NCBI GenBank assembly: GCA_963841415.1
Contig: CAWJCN010000003.1
Span: 1,116,001-1,180,000 of the forward strand
DNA: 64,000 nt
From: DASUAS01 sp963841415
Lineage (GTDB): Bacteria; Actinomycetota; Acidimicrobiia; IMCC26256; DASPTH01
Direction of reading: 5' to 3'
Below, in pieces: positions 15,700 to 24,100 of the stretch (position 1 is its first letter; every line of letters begins with the position of its first letter). The notes under the pieces were generated by a model, which was not told the DNA's origin, ran no database searches, and saw nothing but the letters and a program-made list of their open reading frames with translations. A program made the translations under genes and the position numbers.

Positions 15700-16518
15700 A
15701 TGAAGAGATTCGGCAGGTTCGGAGTTGTCCTGGTTGCCGCCGTCTGGGTCTTCTGCGGCAGCGGTATCGCAGCAGCAGCGACTCCCGCCCGCAGAGATCC
15801 GACACTGAGTGCTGCGTTGAAGGCGTGGGCCTCATTCCCCGTCGGCACGCATCCGAGGGAACTGGTGCTGACGGGTGATCAAGTCGTGCGGGGCGGCTTC
15901 CCCAGCAGCGACACGAAGGAAGCGTTCCTGTCGGGGCTGTTCGTCGCGCCGCCGACGTTCCCTGCGGGGCCACCCGACGCGGGAGGGTTCCCGCTGATGT
16001 CGAGCGAGGCGGCGTTCGAAGCGATGCAGACTGAAGGTACGCCGGGTCCTGGTGATCCCGCGCCGTTAGCCATCAACAATGTGTCGTTGGGAACGGGCTC
16101 GTTCAACACCGACCGTGGGGTTCAGGTCCTTCCGGCGTGGACGTTCACCTTTGATGGCGTCGAGAAGCCCGTAGCAGTGCTGGCGGTGGCGGCATCGGCA
16201 CGGTTTCCCGCACCGGCAACGTCGAGTGTGGCGCCGGGAGTGGGCGCAAGTACCGCGACGGGCCGCACCCTCGACATCAGTTTCGTTGGGGCAGCAGCCG
16301 GAAATGGGCCCTGCACCGCTGACTATGCGGTAAACGCGCTCGAGTCGAAGACCGCGGTCGCGATCTCCGTTCGTGAGACTCGCTCAGGGGACGGGACGGA
16401 AGTGGCGTGCACTGCCATGGGATACCAGCGCCACCTGCGCATACGGCTCACGGTCCCGCTGAGAAACCGGGTGCTCGTCGACGCGACGACGAAGGGCCCG
16501 GTCGCCGTCACCTCCTGA
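15700..16518 (+). CDS. Secreted hypothetical protein
   Basis: 272 residues from ATG 15700. A clear Sec signal peptide is present (KRFGRFGVVLVAAVWVFCGS then GIAAAATPA, cleavage after about residue 27). The mature part is beta-rich, small-residue-rich, with two cysteines near the end (GPCTADYAVN, EVACTAMGYQR) that could pair. It is likely an exported or surface protein; I recognise no family. AGAGGTG at 15691-15697 is the likely ribosome-binding site. It is convergent with the FtsX-type permease gene. Confidence 0.72.
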   Translation: MKRFGRFGVVLVAAVWVFCGSGIAAAATPARRDPTLSAALKAWASFPVGTHPRELVLTGDQVVRGGFPSSDTKEAFLSGLFVAPPTFPAGPPDAGGFPLMSSEAAFEAMQTEGTPGPGDPAPLAINNVSLGTGSFNTDRGVQVLPAWTFTFDGVEKPVAVLAVAASARFPAPATSSVAPGVGASTATGRTLDISFVGAAAGNGPCTADYAVNALESKTAVAISVRETRSGDGTEVACTAMGYQRHLRIRLTVPLRNRVLVDATTKGPVAVTS

Positions 16519-16534
16519 GAACGAGCGCCACCCG

Positions 16535-16558
16535 CCGAACGCCAGAGCTGCCTGGCGT
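16535..16558. terminator. Hairpin between convergent genes, containing repeat copy 2
   Basis: ACGCCAG-AGCTGC-CTGGCGT (16539-16558) is a perfect 7-bp stem between the secreted-protein stop (16518) and the permease stop (16614). It includes the second copy of the 17-bp repeat (16535-16551). It could terminate both genes; there is no strong U-tract. Confidence 0.45.
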
Positions 16559-16613
16559 GCGGTCACACGCAGGTTCTGAATCCACGCGCTCTCCGCCATC
16601 GAGCTCGTGTTTG

Positions 16614-19022
16614 TCATTCCGTTCGCAGCGCGACACCAGGACGTGTGCGAGCGGCTGATCGTGCGGGGAAGTACGCGATGAGGTTGACGAGCACGACACC
16701 GCCGAGCACGGTGAGGAGGAGGTCGAGCGTGGGGAGTGCGAAGGTCGGCGCAACGCCGAGACCGTCGGCGACGAGGTTCCACACGGTCCTGCCGACGATC
16801 AGACCGGCGGGAATTCCAACGACGAGCCCGACGGTCGCGAGGGTGCTTGCTTGCCACGCGACGGTCGCGCGTATCTGTGGGCGCGTGAATCCGAGGGTCT
16901 TGAGGAGGGCGAGGTCGTGGCGTCGGCGCCGTACTGCAGTGACGAGCGCGTGACCTACGGCGAGGAGCGCGAGGCCGGCGAGCAGGGCGGCGAGGGCACT
17001 GGGGAGCCAGTCGATGTGGCGGAGGCGGCTGACTTCGACGGGCACCGTGCTTCCGGCGGGTGTGCCGAGCTCCGGTAGTGCGGAGATGCGGTGCAAGACG
17101 GCGGCGCGGTCTCTCCCGGGCGTGAAGCGGCCGAGGACAAATCGGTTGTATGAGTTGTTGGAGTCGAAGACGCGTGAGAGTCCGGCGCCGGTGAATGCGG
17201 CGCCGTCGGCCAGTGCCTGTGGATCGCCGAGCTTGGGGAACACGACCTGTCCGACAATGCGGTAGTCGGCGGTTCCGTGCGAGCCGTGGCCGTGCACGGT
17301 GTCGCCGATGCTCTTGCCGAGTGCGTCGAGAGTCGCTGATCCGAGCGCGACCTCGCGGGATGTTCGCGGTGTGTGGCCCGCGATGACTTCCGGTTCGATC
17401 GTGCCCCGAACTTGGGTGAAGCCCCAGCCGGTCACTGGGTCTCCGTCGAGTTGGATGTCGTTGGTACATACCGCGGCAACAGCCCCGACTCCCGGTTCCG
17501 CGGTGAGACCGAAGACCTTGCGGTCACAGCCGTTGGTGGCAGAGGTGGGATTGAAGTTCGTGTCGCGAGCTTGGAAGTCCCAGGTGGAGCCGAAGAGTCG
17601 GGGAGTCGCGACGAGGTGATTGAGGCTCGACGTGAACACGAGAACTGCTGTGATCCCGAGAACACCGAACACGGCGCCGAGGTACGCGGAGCGGACCGGC
17701 ACCGCTGTCCTGCCGCGACCGGGTTCGAGGGCCATTCGCAGACCGTTGGTTGCGGGGGGTGCCATACCTGCCCGGGCTGCGCGCGCGACGACCTTCGACG
17801 GTCGTCGCGCCGTTTCTGACGTCGCGTCGAGCACCGACTGCCGGGTGTTGCGGACCGCAGCGACCAGCGCGATCGCCAAGACGACAGTCGCGACCGCGAT
17901 GACACCCAGCGCGAGCACCAGCCAGTCGATGTGGAATCCCGGGTCGGGGTCAGCGCGGCGGGCGACACCGACAGGAAAAAATGGCGACGCGGTCACCGCC
18001 CCGACTACGGCGAGCAGTCCGCCACCGACTGCGATCAGCAGCGCTTGTGGTCCGCTCATCACGACGCGCTGGGCACGGGTCACGCCGAGCGAGCGCAGTG
18101 TCTCCTGGTCGACCGGCACCGGCGAGATCTCACGCGTCAACACGATCCCGATCGCGACCGCACCCGCGAGCGCGGTCGCCCCCGCGAAGATCCACAACGC
18201 CAAGGTCAGCACGTCGATCGCGCTCTGCGCGCCCCCTGTGCCTTCCGCTGCGCCCTGTGAACTCAACCCGCCCGAGTTGGCGAAGATCGGCCGAGCGGCG
18301 GCGACCACGCCTGGAACATCCGAGGCGCCGTGGGTAGTGCGGATCTCCACGGCCACTCCGAAGTTCGCGATCTGATCGAAGTACACGCGGTTGAACGCGG
18401 GAGTGAGAACGACGATCCCTCCCCCGGCATCAGCGTCGCCCAGGTCGCCGGGCCGCCGCACGATCCCCACGATTCGCACGCGTACCCGCGGACCCTTCGG
18501 CGACGGCGGCGGCCCGCCAGCACCGCCCCCCGATGCCGCCGCCGCGAACTGGGCCGGCGTGTACGACAAGAAATCGATATGACCGCCAACCCCCCGATGC
18601 AACTGCTTGGCGAGGAGCTCGCCAATCGTGACCTCATCCGGGGCGGTCGGATCGGCTCTGCGGCCCACGATGAGCCGGGACCGGTCCACGACGCTGCCCA
18701 TCGCACGGTCAACGGCCGCTGCGGGCGACAAGCCCGCCGGCGCGTGGACGGGTCTGAGCGCGTAGAAGCGCAGGACTGCGACGGCGCGCACATCGTGCAC
18801 GTGACGCAGCGCGCTCAACTGCGCGGATGTCGGGGTGTAGCCGAGGGCGAGGAGAAGCGAGACGTCGCCCGAGCGGCTCGCCGCGCTGAACCGCGCGAGC
18901 GCGGTCTCGCTGCGGCGAGCCCCTGCGGCCGTCGCGAGGACCACCGCGCCCACCACCCCCACCAACAACGTGAGCGCCACGACGCTGCGCCAACGCCGCC
19001 GGACCTCACACCCCGCCAACAT
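16614..19022 (-). CDS. FtsX-like (MacB-type) ABC transporter permease
   Basis: About 802 residues from ATG 19022 (GTG 19037 is an alternative). The N-terminus, EVRRRWRSVVALTLLVGVVG, is a first membrane helix followed by a large extracytoplasmic domain. Three helices follow near 265-400 (LTLALWIFAGATALAGAVAI and others), then a second anchored unit with an exoplasmic domain containing two cysteines, and last helices with RRRRHDLALLKTLGFTRPQI, the FtsX signature. This is the duplicated-permease layout of MacB/LolC-type exporters. No ATPase gene is adjacent, which is unusual; it must borrow one or be a remnant. Substrate unknown. Confidence 0.85.
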   Translation of the reverse strand: MLAGCEVRRRWRSVVALTLLVGVVGAVVLATAAGARRSETALARFSAASRSGDVSLLLALGYTPTSAQLSALRHVHDVRAVAVLRFYALRPVHAPAGLSPAAAVDRAMGSVVDRSRLIVGRRADPTAPDEVTIGELLAKQLHRGVGGHIDFLSYTPAQFAAAASGGGAGGPPPSPKGPRVRVRIVGIVRRPGDLGDADAGGGIVVLTPAFNRVYFDQIANFGVAVEIRTTHGASDVPGVVAAARPIFANSGGLSSQGAAEGTGGAQSAIDVLTLALWIFAGATALAGAVAIGIVLTREISPVPVDQETLRSLGVTRAQRVVMSGPQALLIAVGGGLLAVVGAVTASPFFPVGVARRADPDPGFHIDWLVLALGVIAVATVVLAIALVAAVRNTRQSVLDATSETARRPSKVVARAARAGMAPPATNGLRMALEPGRGRTAVPVRSAYLGAVFGVLGITAVLVFTSSLNHLVATPRLFGSTWDFQARDTNFNPTSATNGCDRKVFGLTAEPGVGAVAAVCTNDIQLDGDPVTGWGFTQVRGTIEPEVIAGHTPRTSREVALGSATLDALGKSIGDTVHGHGSHGTADYRIVGQVVFPKLGDPQALADGAAFTGAGLSRVFDSNNSYNRFVLGRFTPGRDRAAVLHRISALPELGTPAGSTVPVEVSRLRHIDWLPSALAALLAGLALLAVGHALVTAVRRRRHDLALLKTLGFTRPQIRATVAWQASTLATVGLVVGIPAGLIVGRTVWNLVADGLGVAPTFALPTLDLLLTVLGGVVLVNLIAYFPARSAARTRPGVALRTE

Positions 19023-19223
19023 CCCAACGGCACCCACGTCACCCGTCTCCCAGCGGTGCCACGTTGCGTGTCAGTGTGTCGATGCGCCCGAACGCAAACT
19101 CACCGTCCTCGACAGTCACGCCCACCATTCGAGGCGAGACCGCGTTTCACCACAAGGTGGACAGGATCCCAGGGATGGGGGGTGGTACCCCCCCCGCCAC
19201 TGAACCCAGCCGTGCTCGCGGGC

Positions 19224-19379
19224 ATGACATGGTCACGGGGATGGCAGACACGAGCAGTCGCTCCGGTACTGGGCGTCTGGGACACGGGCCGGCGTCTGCG
19301 CCTGTTGTCGGTCGTCGTCGTGGCCGCGGTCGTGCTCGGAGTCGTGGCGCTCGCTCGAGAGCTCGCCATCACGCCGTGA
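19224..19379 (+). CDS. Possible small single-helix membrane protein
   Basis: 51 codons from ATG 19224. A short basic N-terminus (WDTGRRLRLL) leads into one strongly hydrophobic helix, SVVVVAAVVLGVVALA, then a four-to-six residue tail ending ITP. It fits a small membrane peptide, but there is no clear ribosome-binding site, no homologue I recognise and no operon partner, so it may be chance. Confidence 0.3.
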   Translation: MTWSRGWQTRAVAPVLGVWDTGRRLRLLSVVVVAAVVLGVVALARELAITP

Positions 19380-19465
19380 CGAACGGTGATCCGCTTCTGA
19401 TCGAAGCGAGCCATCTTCTCGCTGAGCACTACCGGACGCCGGCGAGCGAGCGCACGACGACGTTC

Positions 19466-19479
19466 TTGATCTGGATCAA
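19466..19479. promoter_or_regulatory. FNR/CRP-family-type operator, TTGAT-N4-ATCAA
   Basis: TTGATCTGGATCAA is a perfect dyad and an exact match to the classical FNR/Anr consensus. It lies 139 bp before the Rieske oxygenase start. Oxygen- or redox-linked control of an oxygen-consuming enzyme would make sense, but no cognate regulator is in the window. Confidence 0.45.
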
Positions 19480-19618
19480 ACGGAGCTCGACGCGCTCGGA
19501 CTGCTGCCCGGACGACCTGCACCAGCCCGAGACCGAAGAGCCGCGTCGGCGGCAGGAACACGTTGGCGCGGCGCGCCTGTCTCCGCCGCCGCCGTCGGAG
19601 CGGTGCCATGATGGCGCC

Positions 19619-20935
19619 ATGACCTGGGATCCGCGCTGGGAGCTCGGCTCGGCGTTCATCCCGAAGGAGCGCTACACCACGCGGGAGTTCGCGGAGGTCG
19701 AGACGGCGCGACTGTGGCCGCGCACGTGGCAGGTCGCGTGCCGCGAAGAGGAGCTCGCCGCACGCGGCGACTACGTCGAGTACCGGATCGCCGACCAGTC
19801 GATCCTGGTTGTCCGAGGAGCCGACGACGACATCCGCGCCTACTACAACTCCTGCCGTCACCGGGGCACGCGCCTGGCCAACGGTTGCGGCGCGCTGCGT
19901 GACGGTCAGATCATCTGCCCGTTCCACGGGTGGCGCTGGGAGCTCGACGGCACGTGCGCGTTCGTGCTCGACCCCGAAGAGTTCGGGATCACGTCACTCG
20001 ACACACCCGCGCTCCGGCTCGGTGAGCTGCGCTGCGAGCGGCGCTGGGGGTTCGTGTGGGTGTGCGCCAACGGCGACGCCCGCCCGATCGACGAGCACCT
20101 GGCGCCGCTGCAGCAGTACTTCGACCCGCTGCATCTCGAGAGCATGCGGTTCCTCTGGTACCGGACGACGGTGCTGCCGGCGAACTGGAAGGCCGCGCTC
20201 GATGCCTTCCACGAGGGCTACCACAACTACGGCACGCACCCGCAGCTGCTGCAGTGGTCCGACGACACCGCGATGCGCTACGAGCAGTTCGACAACGGGC
20301 ACGCGCGGTACGTCACCGTCCGCGGCGCGGGGCCGTCGAAGCGCTTCGGGATGATGCCCGACCAGTGGGACGACCGCGAGCTGCTCTACGAGCAGGTGAT
20401 GCACCTCGGGAAGTCGTTCGAGGGCGGCCTCTACTCTGACGACGACATGGCCGCGGCCGCGCGCCTGCGGACGATGGAGATCCCCGACGGTTCGACCGCA
20501 GCCACCGAGTTCTCGAAGCTGGTCGCGGCGCGCGCCGAGGACCTCGGCATCCCGTTCCCCGAGCTCACGCCGGAGCAGCGGGCCGAGGGCACCGGCGTGT
20601 TCTCGGTGTTCCCCAACCTGGTGATGCTCGTGAGCCTGGCCAATTGCTTCATGTACCGGGCCCGGCCCAACGGCACCGACCCCGATTCCTGCATCTTCGA
20701 CATGTGGGCGCTGCGCCTGTTCCCGCCCGAGACCGGCGCGCCGCCGCTCGCGCGGGAATCGGCGCCGCACGACGACGAGGTCTGGGGCGTGATTCCGAGC
20801 CAGGACTTCGCGAACATGGGGGAGGTACAGGCCGGGCTCCACTCCTGGGGATGCAGCGGCCTGCGGCTCAGCCGCCGCCAGGAGATGAACCTGTTGAACA
20901 TGCAGCGCGAGCTCGACCGATACGTCAAGCCCTGA
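19619..20935 (+). CDS. Rieske non-heme iron aromatic-ring-hydroxylating oxygenase, alpha subunit
   Basis: 438 residues. The Rieske [2Fe-2S] ligands are Cys79-x-His81 (SCRHRG) and Cys100-x2-His103 (CPFHGW). The mononuclear iron motif is NWKAALDAFHEGYHNYGTH, with His202 and His207. This is the full-length catalytic subunit of the phthalate/SRPBCC type, which mono- or dioxygenates aromatic, terpenoid or sterol substrates using electrons from a separate reductase. No ferredoxin or reductase gene is adjacent. ATG 19619 lies 6 nt after CATGAT, a possible leaderless -10. The following 170-aa gene is co-directional 13 nt away. Confidence 0.93.
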   Translation: MTWDPRWELGSAFIPKERYTTREFAEVETARLWPRTWQVACREEELAARGDYVEYRIADQSILVVRGADDDIRAYYNSCRHRGTRLANGCGALRDGQIICPFHGWRWELDGTCAFVLDPEEFGITSLDTPALRLGELRCERRWGFVWVCANGDARPIDEHLAPLQQYFDPLHLESMRFLWYRTTVLPANWKAALDAFHEGYHNYGTHPQLLQWSDDTAMRYEQFDNGHARYVTVRGAGPSKRFGMMPDQWDDRELLYEQVMHLGKSFEGGLYSDDDMAAAARLRTMEIPDGSTAATEFSKLVAARAEDLGIPFPELTPEQRAEGTGVFSVFPNLVMLVSLANCFMYRARPNGTDPDSCIFDMWALRLFPPETGAPPLARESAPHDDEVWGVIPSQDFANMGEVQAGLHSWGCSGLRLSRRQEMNLLNMQRELDRYVKP

Positions 20936-20948
20936 CTGGAGCTGAACC

Positions 20949-21461
20949 ATGGCACTCGACCGCCAGAACTCCCCGTACCGCCGAGGCAACCGTTTCGACC
21001 AGATGCCGATCCCGATGGTGCAGGAGCACTGCATCCCGGTCGACGCGGGGGCGGTGCAGCTCGTGATCGAGTCGCGCCAGCTGACCAACGCCATCGTCGC
21101 CGACACCTACCACGGCGCGGTCGACGCTCCCGTCGTGTTCGACGACCACGGCGCGACGCTGCACGTCGTCGGCACCGACGACGGTCTCGAGCACCTGCGC
21201 TTCGACTGCTTCGAGCAGGAACCGCACTACCACTATATCGAGAACGCCGTCAGCGCGAACACGGTGGTGCGCATCGACGAGCTCGCGGTGGGCGACCCGA
21301 TCGAGTTCTCGCTTGCGTGCGTCGAGCACCACCTGCCCGACATGCTGGGCAAGTGCGCGCCTGAACTGGCCGACGAGGTGAAGGGACGCATGTCCGAGGT
21401 GCAGGGTGCGATGCCGCAGGTGCGCGACCTCATGCTGCGCGCCCAGGAACCCGTCGGCTAA
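20949..21461 (+). CDS. Conserved hypothetical protein linked to the Rieske oxygenase
   Basis: 170 residues, no signal or membrane helix. The N-terminal part has AGAVQLVIESRQLTNAIVAD and a beta-rich acidic middle with LEHLRFDCFEQEPHYHYIE, where clustered His/Glu could bind metal. The C-terminus is helical (LADEVKGRMSEVQGAMPQVR). Start 13 nt after the oxygenase suggests co-expression, so it may be an accessory or small subunit. I do not recognise the family. Its TAA and the TAG of the convergent phosphotransferase share CTAA (21458-21461). Confidence 0.75.
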   Translation: MALDRQNSPYRRGNRFDQMPIPMVQEHCIPVDAGAVQLVIESRQLTNAIVADTYHGAVDAPVVFDDHGATLHVVGTDDGLEHLRFDCFEQEPHYHYIENAVSANTVVRIDELAVGDPIEFSLACVEHHLPDMLGKCAPELADEVKGRMSEVQGAMPQVRDLMLRAQEPVG

Positions 21462-22552
21462 CTCGTCTCCAGGAGGCTGTCGGCGCCGAGGTCGAGGATC
21501 TGGCGGGCATGGCGCCCGCCCATCACGATGAACATCTCGTCGCCGCGCTCGGTCCGGGCGCCGTACATCGCGCCGAAGATCGTCGTGAGCAGCGCGGACA
21601 ACAGCGAGCGCGCGTACTCGTCCCAGCACACGTCGAAGGGGTAGTCCCGCACGCCGGCGGCGACGAGCGCGTCGTGGTACGCGCGCACGATGCGCTCCTC
21701 GTGGATGCGCCGCTCGTCCGGTGCGAGCGAGTTGCCGACGACGAACGACACGTCGGAGAGCGCGCACCCGCGCCCGAAGCCCTGCCAGTCGACCACCGCC
21801 ACCGCGGGCGCGACCGGGTCGCGGCCGAAGAGGAGGTTGTCGGGCCGGTAGTCGCTGTGCACCAGGCTGCGTGACGCGGGCCGAGCATCGATCCAACCCC
21901 GCGCGTCGGCGCCGAGGCGCTCGTAGAACTCCACCTCGTCGGGCGCGAACGCGTGCCCGTAGCGATCGACGAAGCCGGGGACCACGGCCCGGAGCGCGTC
22001 GGCCAGGATCGTCGGGTCGGCCAGGTCGTGACCGACGAAGCACGCGTGCTCGGCGAGCTCGGCCGAGTCCCAGAACGGCGCGTGGAGCCCGACCAGCTCC
22101 TGCACCGCCGCCTCGATCTCGGGCACCGTGCAGCCGCGCAACTGGTCACCGGGTTCGAGCGGCGCGAGGTCCTCGAGCAGCAGCGTGAACCAGCCGTCGC
22201 CGTCGATGGCGGCGTACGAGCAGCGCGGCGCACGGATCGACACGCGTGTCGCGAAGTGCTGGTAGAAGCAGAGCTCGTTGCGGTAGCCGCTGGACGCCAT
22301 GAACGCGCGGGCGGCGTCGTCCTCGGCCGCGAACTTCCCCACGACCCGGAGCGGCGCGTCCTCGACCTCGCGGTCGAGCTGCAGGTCGTAGCGCGCGCAG
22401 ATGCCCATCTGGCCCGCGCCGATCGTGCTCACGTCGGCATCGACGACGGCCGCGCCGTCGCCGATCCAGCCCGCGGCACGCAACGCCTCGGTGAGGAATT
22501 CGGGTGTGACGTCGCGGTGGCTGCGGAGAACCGCGCCGCCAACTGCAGTCAT
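21458..22552 (-). CDS. Aminoglycoside-phosphotransferase-fold (APH/EcKinase-like) kinase
   Basis: 364 residues. The N-terminal lobe has AGQMGICARYDLQL and VVGKFAAED, with the Lys of subdomain II. The catalytic loop is LVHSDYRPDNLLFG (HxDxxxxN) and the metal motif VDWQGFGRG. Relatives phosphorylate small hydroxylated metabolites and often sit in fatty-acid or steroid catabolic clusters. Its ATG overlaps the TGA of the upstream CoA ligase (ATGA), so it ends the seven-gene operon. Substrate unknown; antibiotic resistance is unlikely from context. Confidence 0.88.
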   Translation of the reverse strand: MTAVGGAVLRSHRDVTPEFLTEALRAAGWIGDGAAVVDADVSTIGAGQMGICARYDLQLDREVEDAPLRVVGKFAAEDDAARAFMASSGYRNELCFYQHFATRVSIRAPRCSYAAIDGDGWFTLLLEDLAPLEPGDQLRGCTVPEIEAAVQELVGLHAPFWDSAELAEHACFVGHDLADPTILADALRAVVPGFVDRYGHAFAPDEVEFYERLGADARGWIDARPASRSLVHSDYRPDNLLFGRDPVAPAVAVVDWQGFGRGCALSDVSFVVGNSLAPDERRIHEERIVRAYHDALVAAGVRDYPFDVCWDEYARSLLSALLTTIFGAMYGARTERGDEMFIVMGGRHARQILDLGADSLLETS

Positions 22553-24090
22553 GCCGGCGTCAGGCCGCGGATCTCGTCGCTCAACAGGCGCCGGGCGAGC
22601 TTCCCGCTCGGCAGACGCGGCAGCTCGTCGACGAACACCACCGAGGTCGGGCACTTGAAGTGCGACAGCCGCTCACGGCAGTACCCCCGCAACTCGTCGG
22701 CGATCGCGTCGGGATCGTCAGCGGGCACGGCCAGCTGCACGACCGCGCGCACCGACTCACCCATCTCGGGATGGGGGATGCCGATGACCGCGACGTCGTG
22801 CACCGCGGGATGGCCGATGAGCACGTCTTCCGTCTCGCGCGGGTAGATGTTCACGCCGCCCGAGATGATCATGTTCGACACCCGGTCGGTGAGGTAGAGG
22901 TAGCCCTCGTCGTCGAGGTAACCGACGTCTCCGAGGGTCATCCAACCCCGGTCGTTCCACGCCTCGGCGGTCTTCTTCTCGTCGCCGTGGTACTCGAACC
23001 GGTTGTCGGACTCGAACCAGATCTGGCCCGCCACTCCGACGGGCACCTCGTTGCCGTCCTCGTCGGTGACGTGCGCGGCGCCGAGCAACGGGCGGCCGAC
23101 CGAACCCGGGTGCGCCAGCCAGTCCTCGGAGTCGATGTAGCAGAAGCCGCCGCCCTCGCTGCCCGCGTAGTACTCCCGGATGATGGGCCCGAAGAAGTCG
23201 ATCGCACCACGCTTGACGTCGGGCGGGCACGGCGCGGCCGCGTGCACGATGACCTCGAGGCTCGACAGGTCGAAGCGGGCGCGGACGTCCTCGTCGAGCT
23301 TGAGGATGCGCACCAGGTGCGTCGGCACGAACTGCACGTGCGTCACTCGGTAGCGCTCGATGGCCTCCAGGCACGCGAGCGCATCGAAGTGGTCCATGAC
23401 GACGACGGTGCCGCCGAGCCGCTGGACCGTCGTCGACCAGCCCGCGGGCGCGGAGTGGTAGAGCGGCGCGGGGCAGAGGTACACCGATCCCTCGTGGGCG
23501 CCGAAGAGCCCGCCGACCAGCCCGGTGAACGCGCTGGGCGATCCGAGCGGCGCGCCGATGGTCGGGGGCTTGATGCCCTTCGGGCGCCCGGTGGTGCCGG
23601 ACGAGTAGAACATCCAGCTCCCCTCGACGCCGTCGTCGATGGGATCGGCCGGTTGCGCGGCGAGCGCGGTCTCGAAGTCGTCGAAGCCGGGGAGCGCGCG
23701 CCCGACCGAGAGGCGCAGCCCGCGCGCCTCCCCGCCGAGATCGGCGACCGCGTCGGTGGCGTCGGCCGCGACGATCAAGGCACTCGCGCCGCAGTCGTCG
23801 ACGATGTACGAGACCTCGTCGGGCGCGAGGTGCCAGTTCACCGGCGTGACGTAGAGCCCAGCGCTCATCGCGCCCCACAGCACGTCGAAGTACTCGAGCC
23901 GGTTGTCCATCACGATCGCGATGTGGTCGCCGGTGCGCAGGCCGGCACCACGCAGCGCGTGGGCGAAGCGGTTGGCGCGCTCGTCGAGCTCCCGGAACGT
24001 GCGGCGCGTGCCGGTGTCGGCGTCGATCGCCGCCGGACGGTCGGGCGCGGTCGAGGCGTACTGCCGCGGGTGCTCCATGGCTACGGTCAT
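22549..24090 (-). CDS. Fatty-acyl-CoA ligase (AMP-dependent synthetase)
   Basis: 513 residues. Adenylate-forming motifs are MFYSSGTTGRPKGIK (P-loop, ~160-174), YYAGSEGGGF (A5) and MTLGDVGYLDDEGYLYLTDR (A7/A8), ending with the catalytic-lysine motif LPRLPSGKLARR. It activates a carboxylic acid to acyl-AMP and then acyl-CoA in the cytosol. It is followed by an overlapping kinase gene and preceded by an alpha/beta hydrolase 10 nt away. AGGGGG lies just before the start. Chain preference cannot be read from sequence. Confidence 0.93.
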   Translation of the reverse strand: MTVAMEHPRQYASTAPDRPAAIDADTGTRRTFRELDERANRFAHALRGAGLRTGDHIAIVMDNRLEYFDVLWGAMSAGLYVTPVNWHLAPDEVSYIVDDCGASALIVAADATDAVADLGGEARGLRLSVGRALPGFDDFETALAAQPADPIDDGVEGSWMFYSSGTTGRPKGIKPPTIGAPLGSPSAFTGLVGGLFGAHEGSVYLCPAPLYHSAPAGWSTTVQRLGGTVVVMDHFDALACLEAIERYRVTHVQFVPTHLVRILKLDEDVRARFDLSSLEVIVHAAAPCPPDVKRGAIDFFGPIIREYYAGSEGGGFCYIDSEDWLAHPGSVGRPLLGAAHVTDEDGNEVPVGVAGQIWFESDNRFEYHGDEKKTAEAWNDRGWMTLGDVGYLDDEGYLYLTDRVSNMIISGGVNIYPRETEDVLIGHPAVHDVAVIGIPHPEMGESVRAVVQLAVPADDPDAIADELRGYCRERLSHFKCPTSVVFVDELPRLPSGKLARRLLSDEIRGLTPA

Positions 24091-24100
24091 CCCCCTGGAA

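Larger units (their letters stand above)
19023..19618. other. Intergenic region with hairpins, one small ORF and an FNR-type site
   Basis: This 596-bp stretch separates the FtsX-type permease start from the Rieske oxygenase start. It holds GGGGGT-GGT-ACCCCC (near 19176-19191), a candidate 51-codon membrane peptide (19224-19379), tandem 6-bp hairpins at about 19393-19430 (CGCTTC...GAAGCG and AGCGAG...CTCGCT), and a perfect TTGAT-N4-ATCAA dyad at 19466-19479. No convincing longer gene was found. Confidence 0.5.

Noticed and set aside
21458..22552. Aminoglycoside-resistance gene
   Set aside because: The fold matches APH, but it is translationally coupled to a CoA ligase in a catabolic operon, which points to a metabolite kinase.
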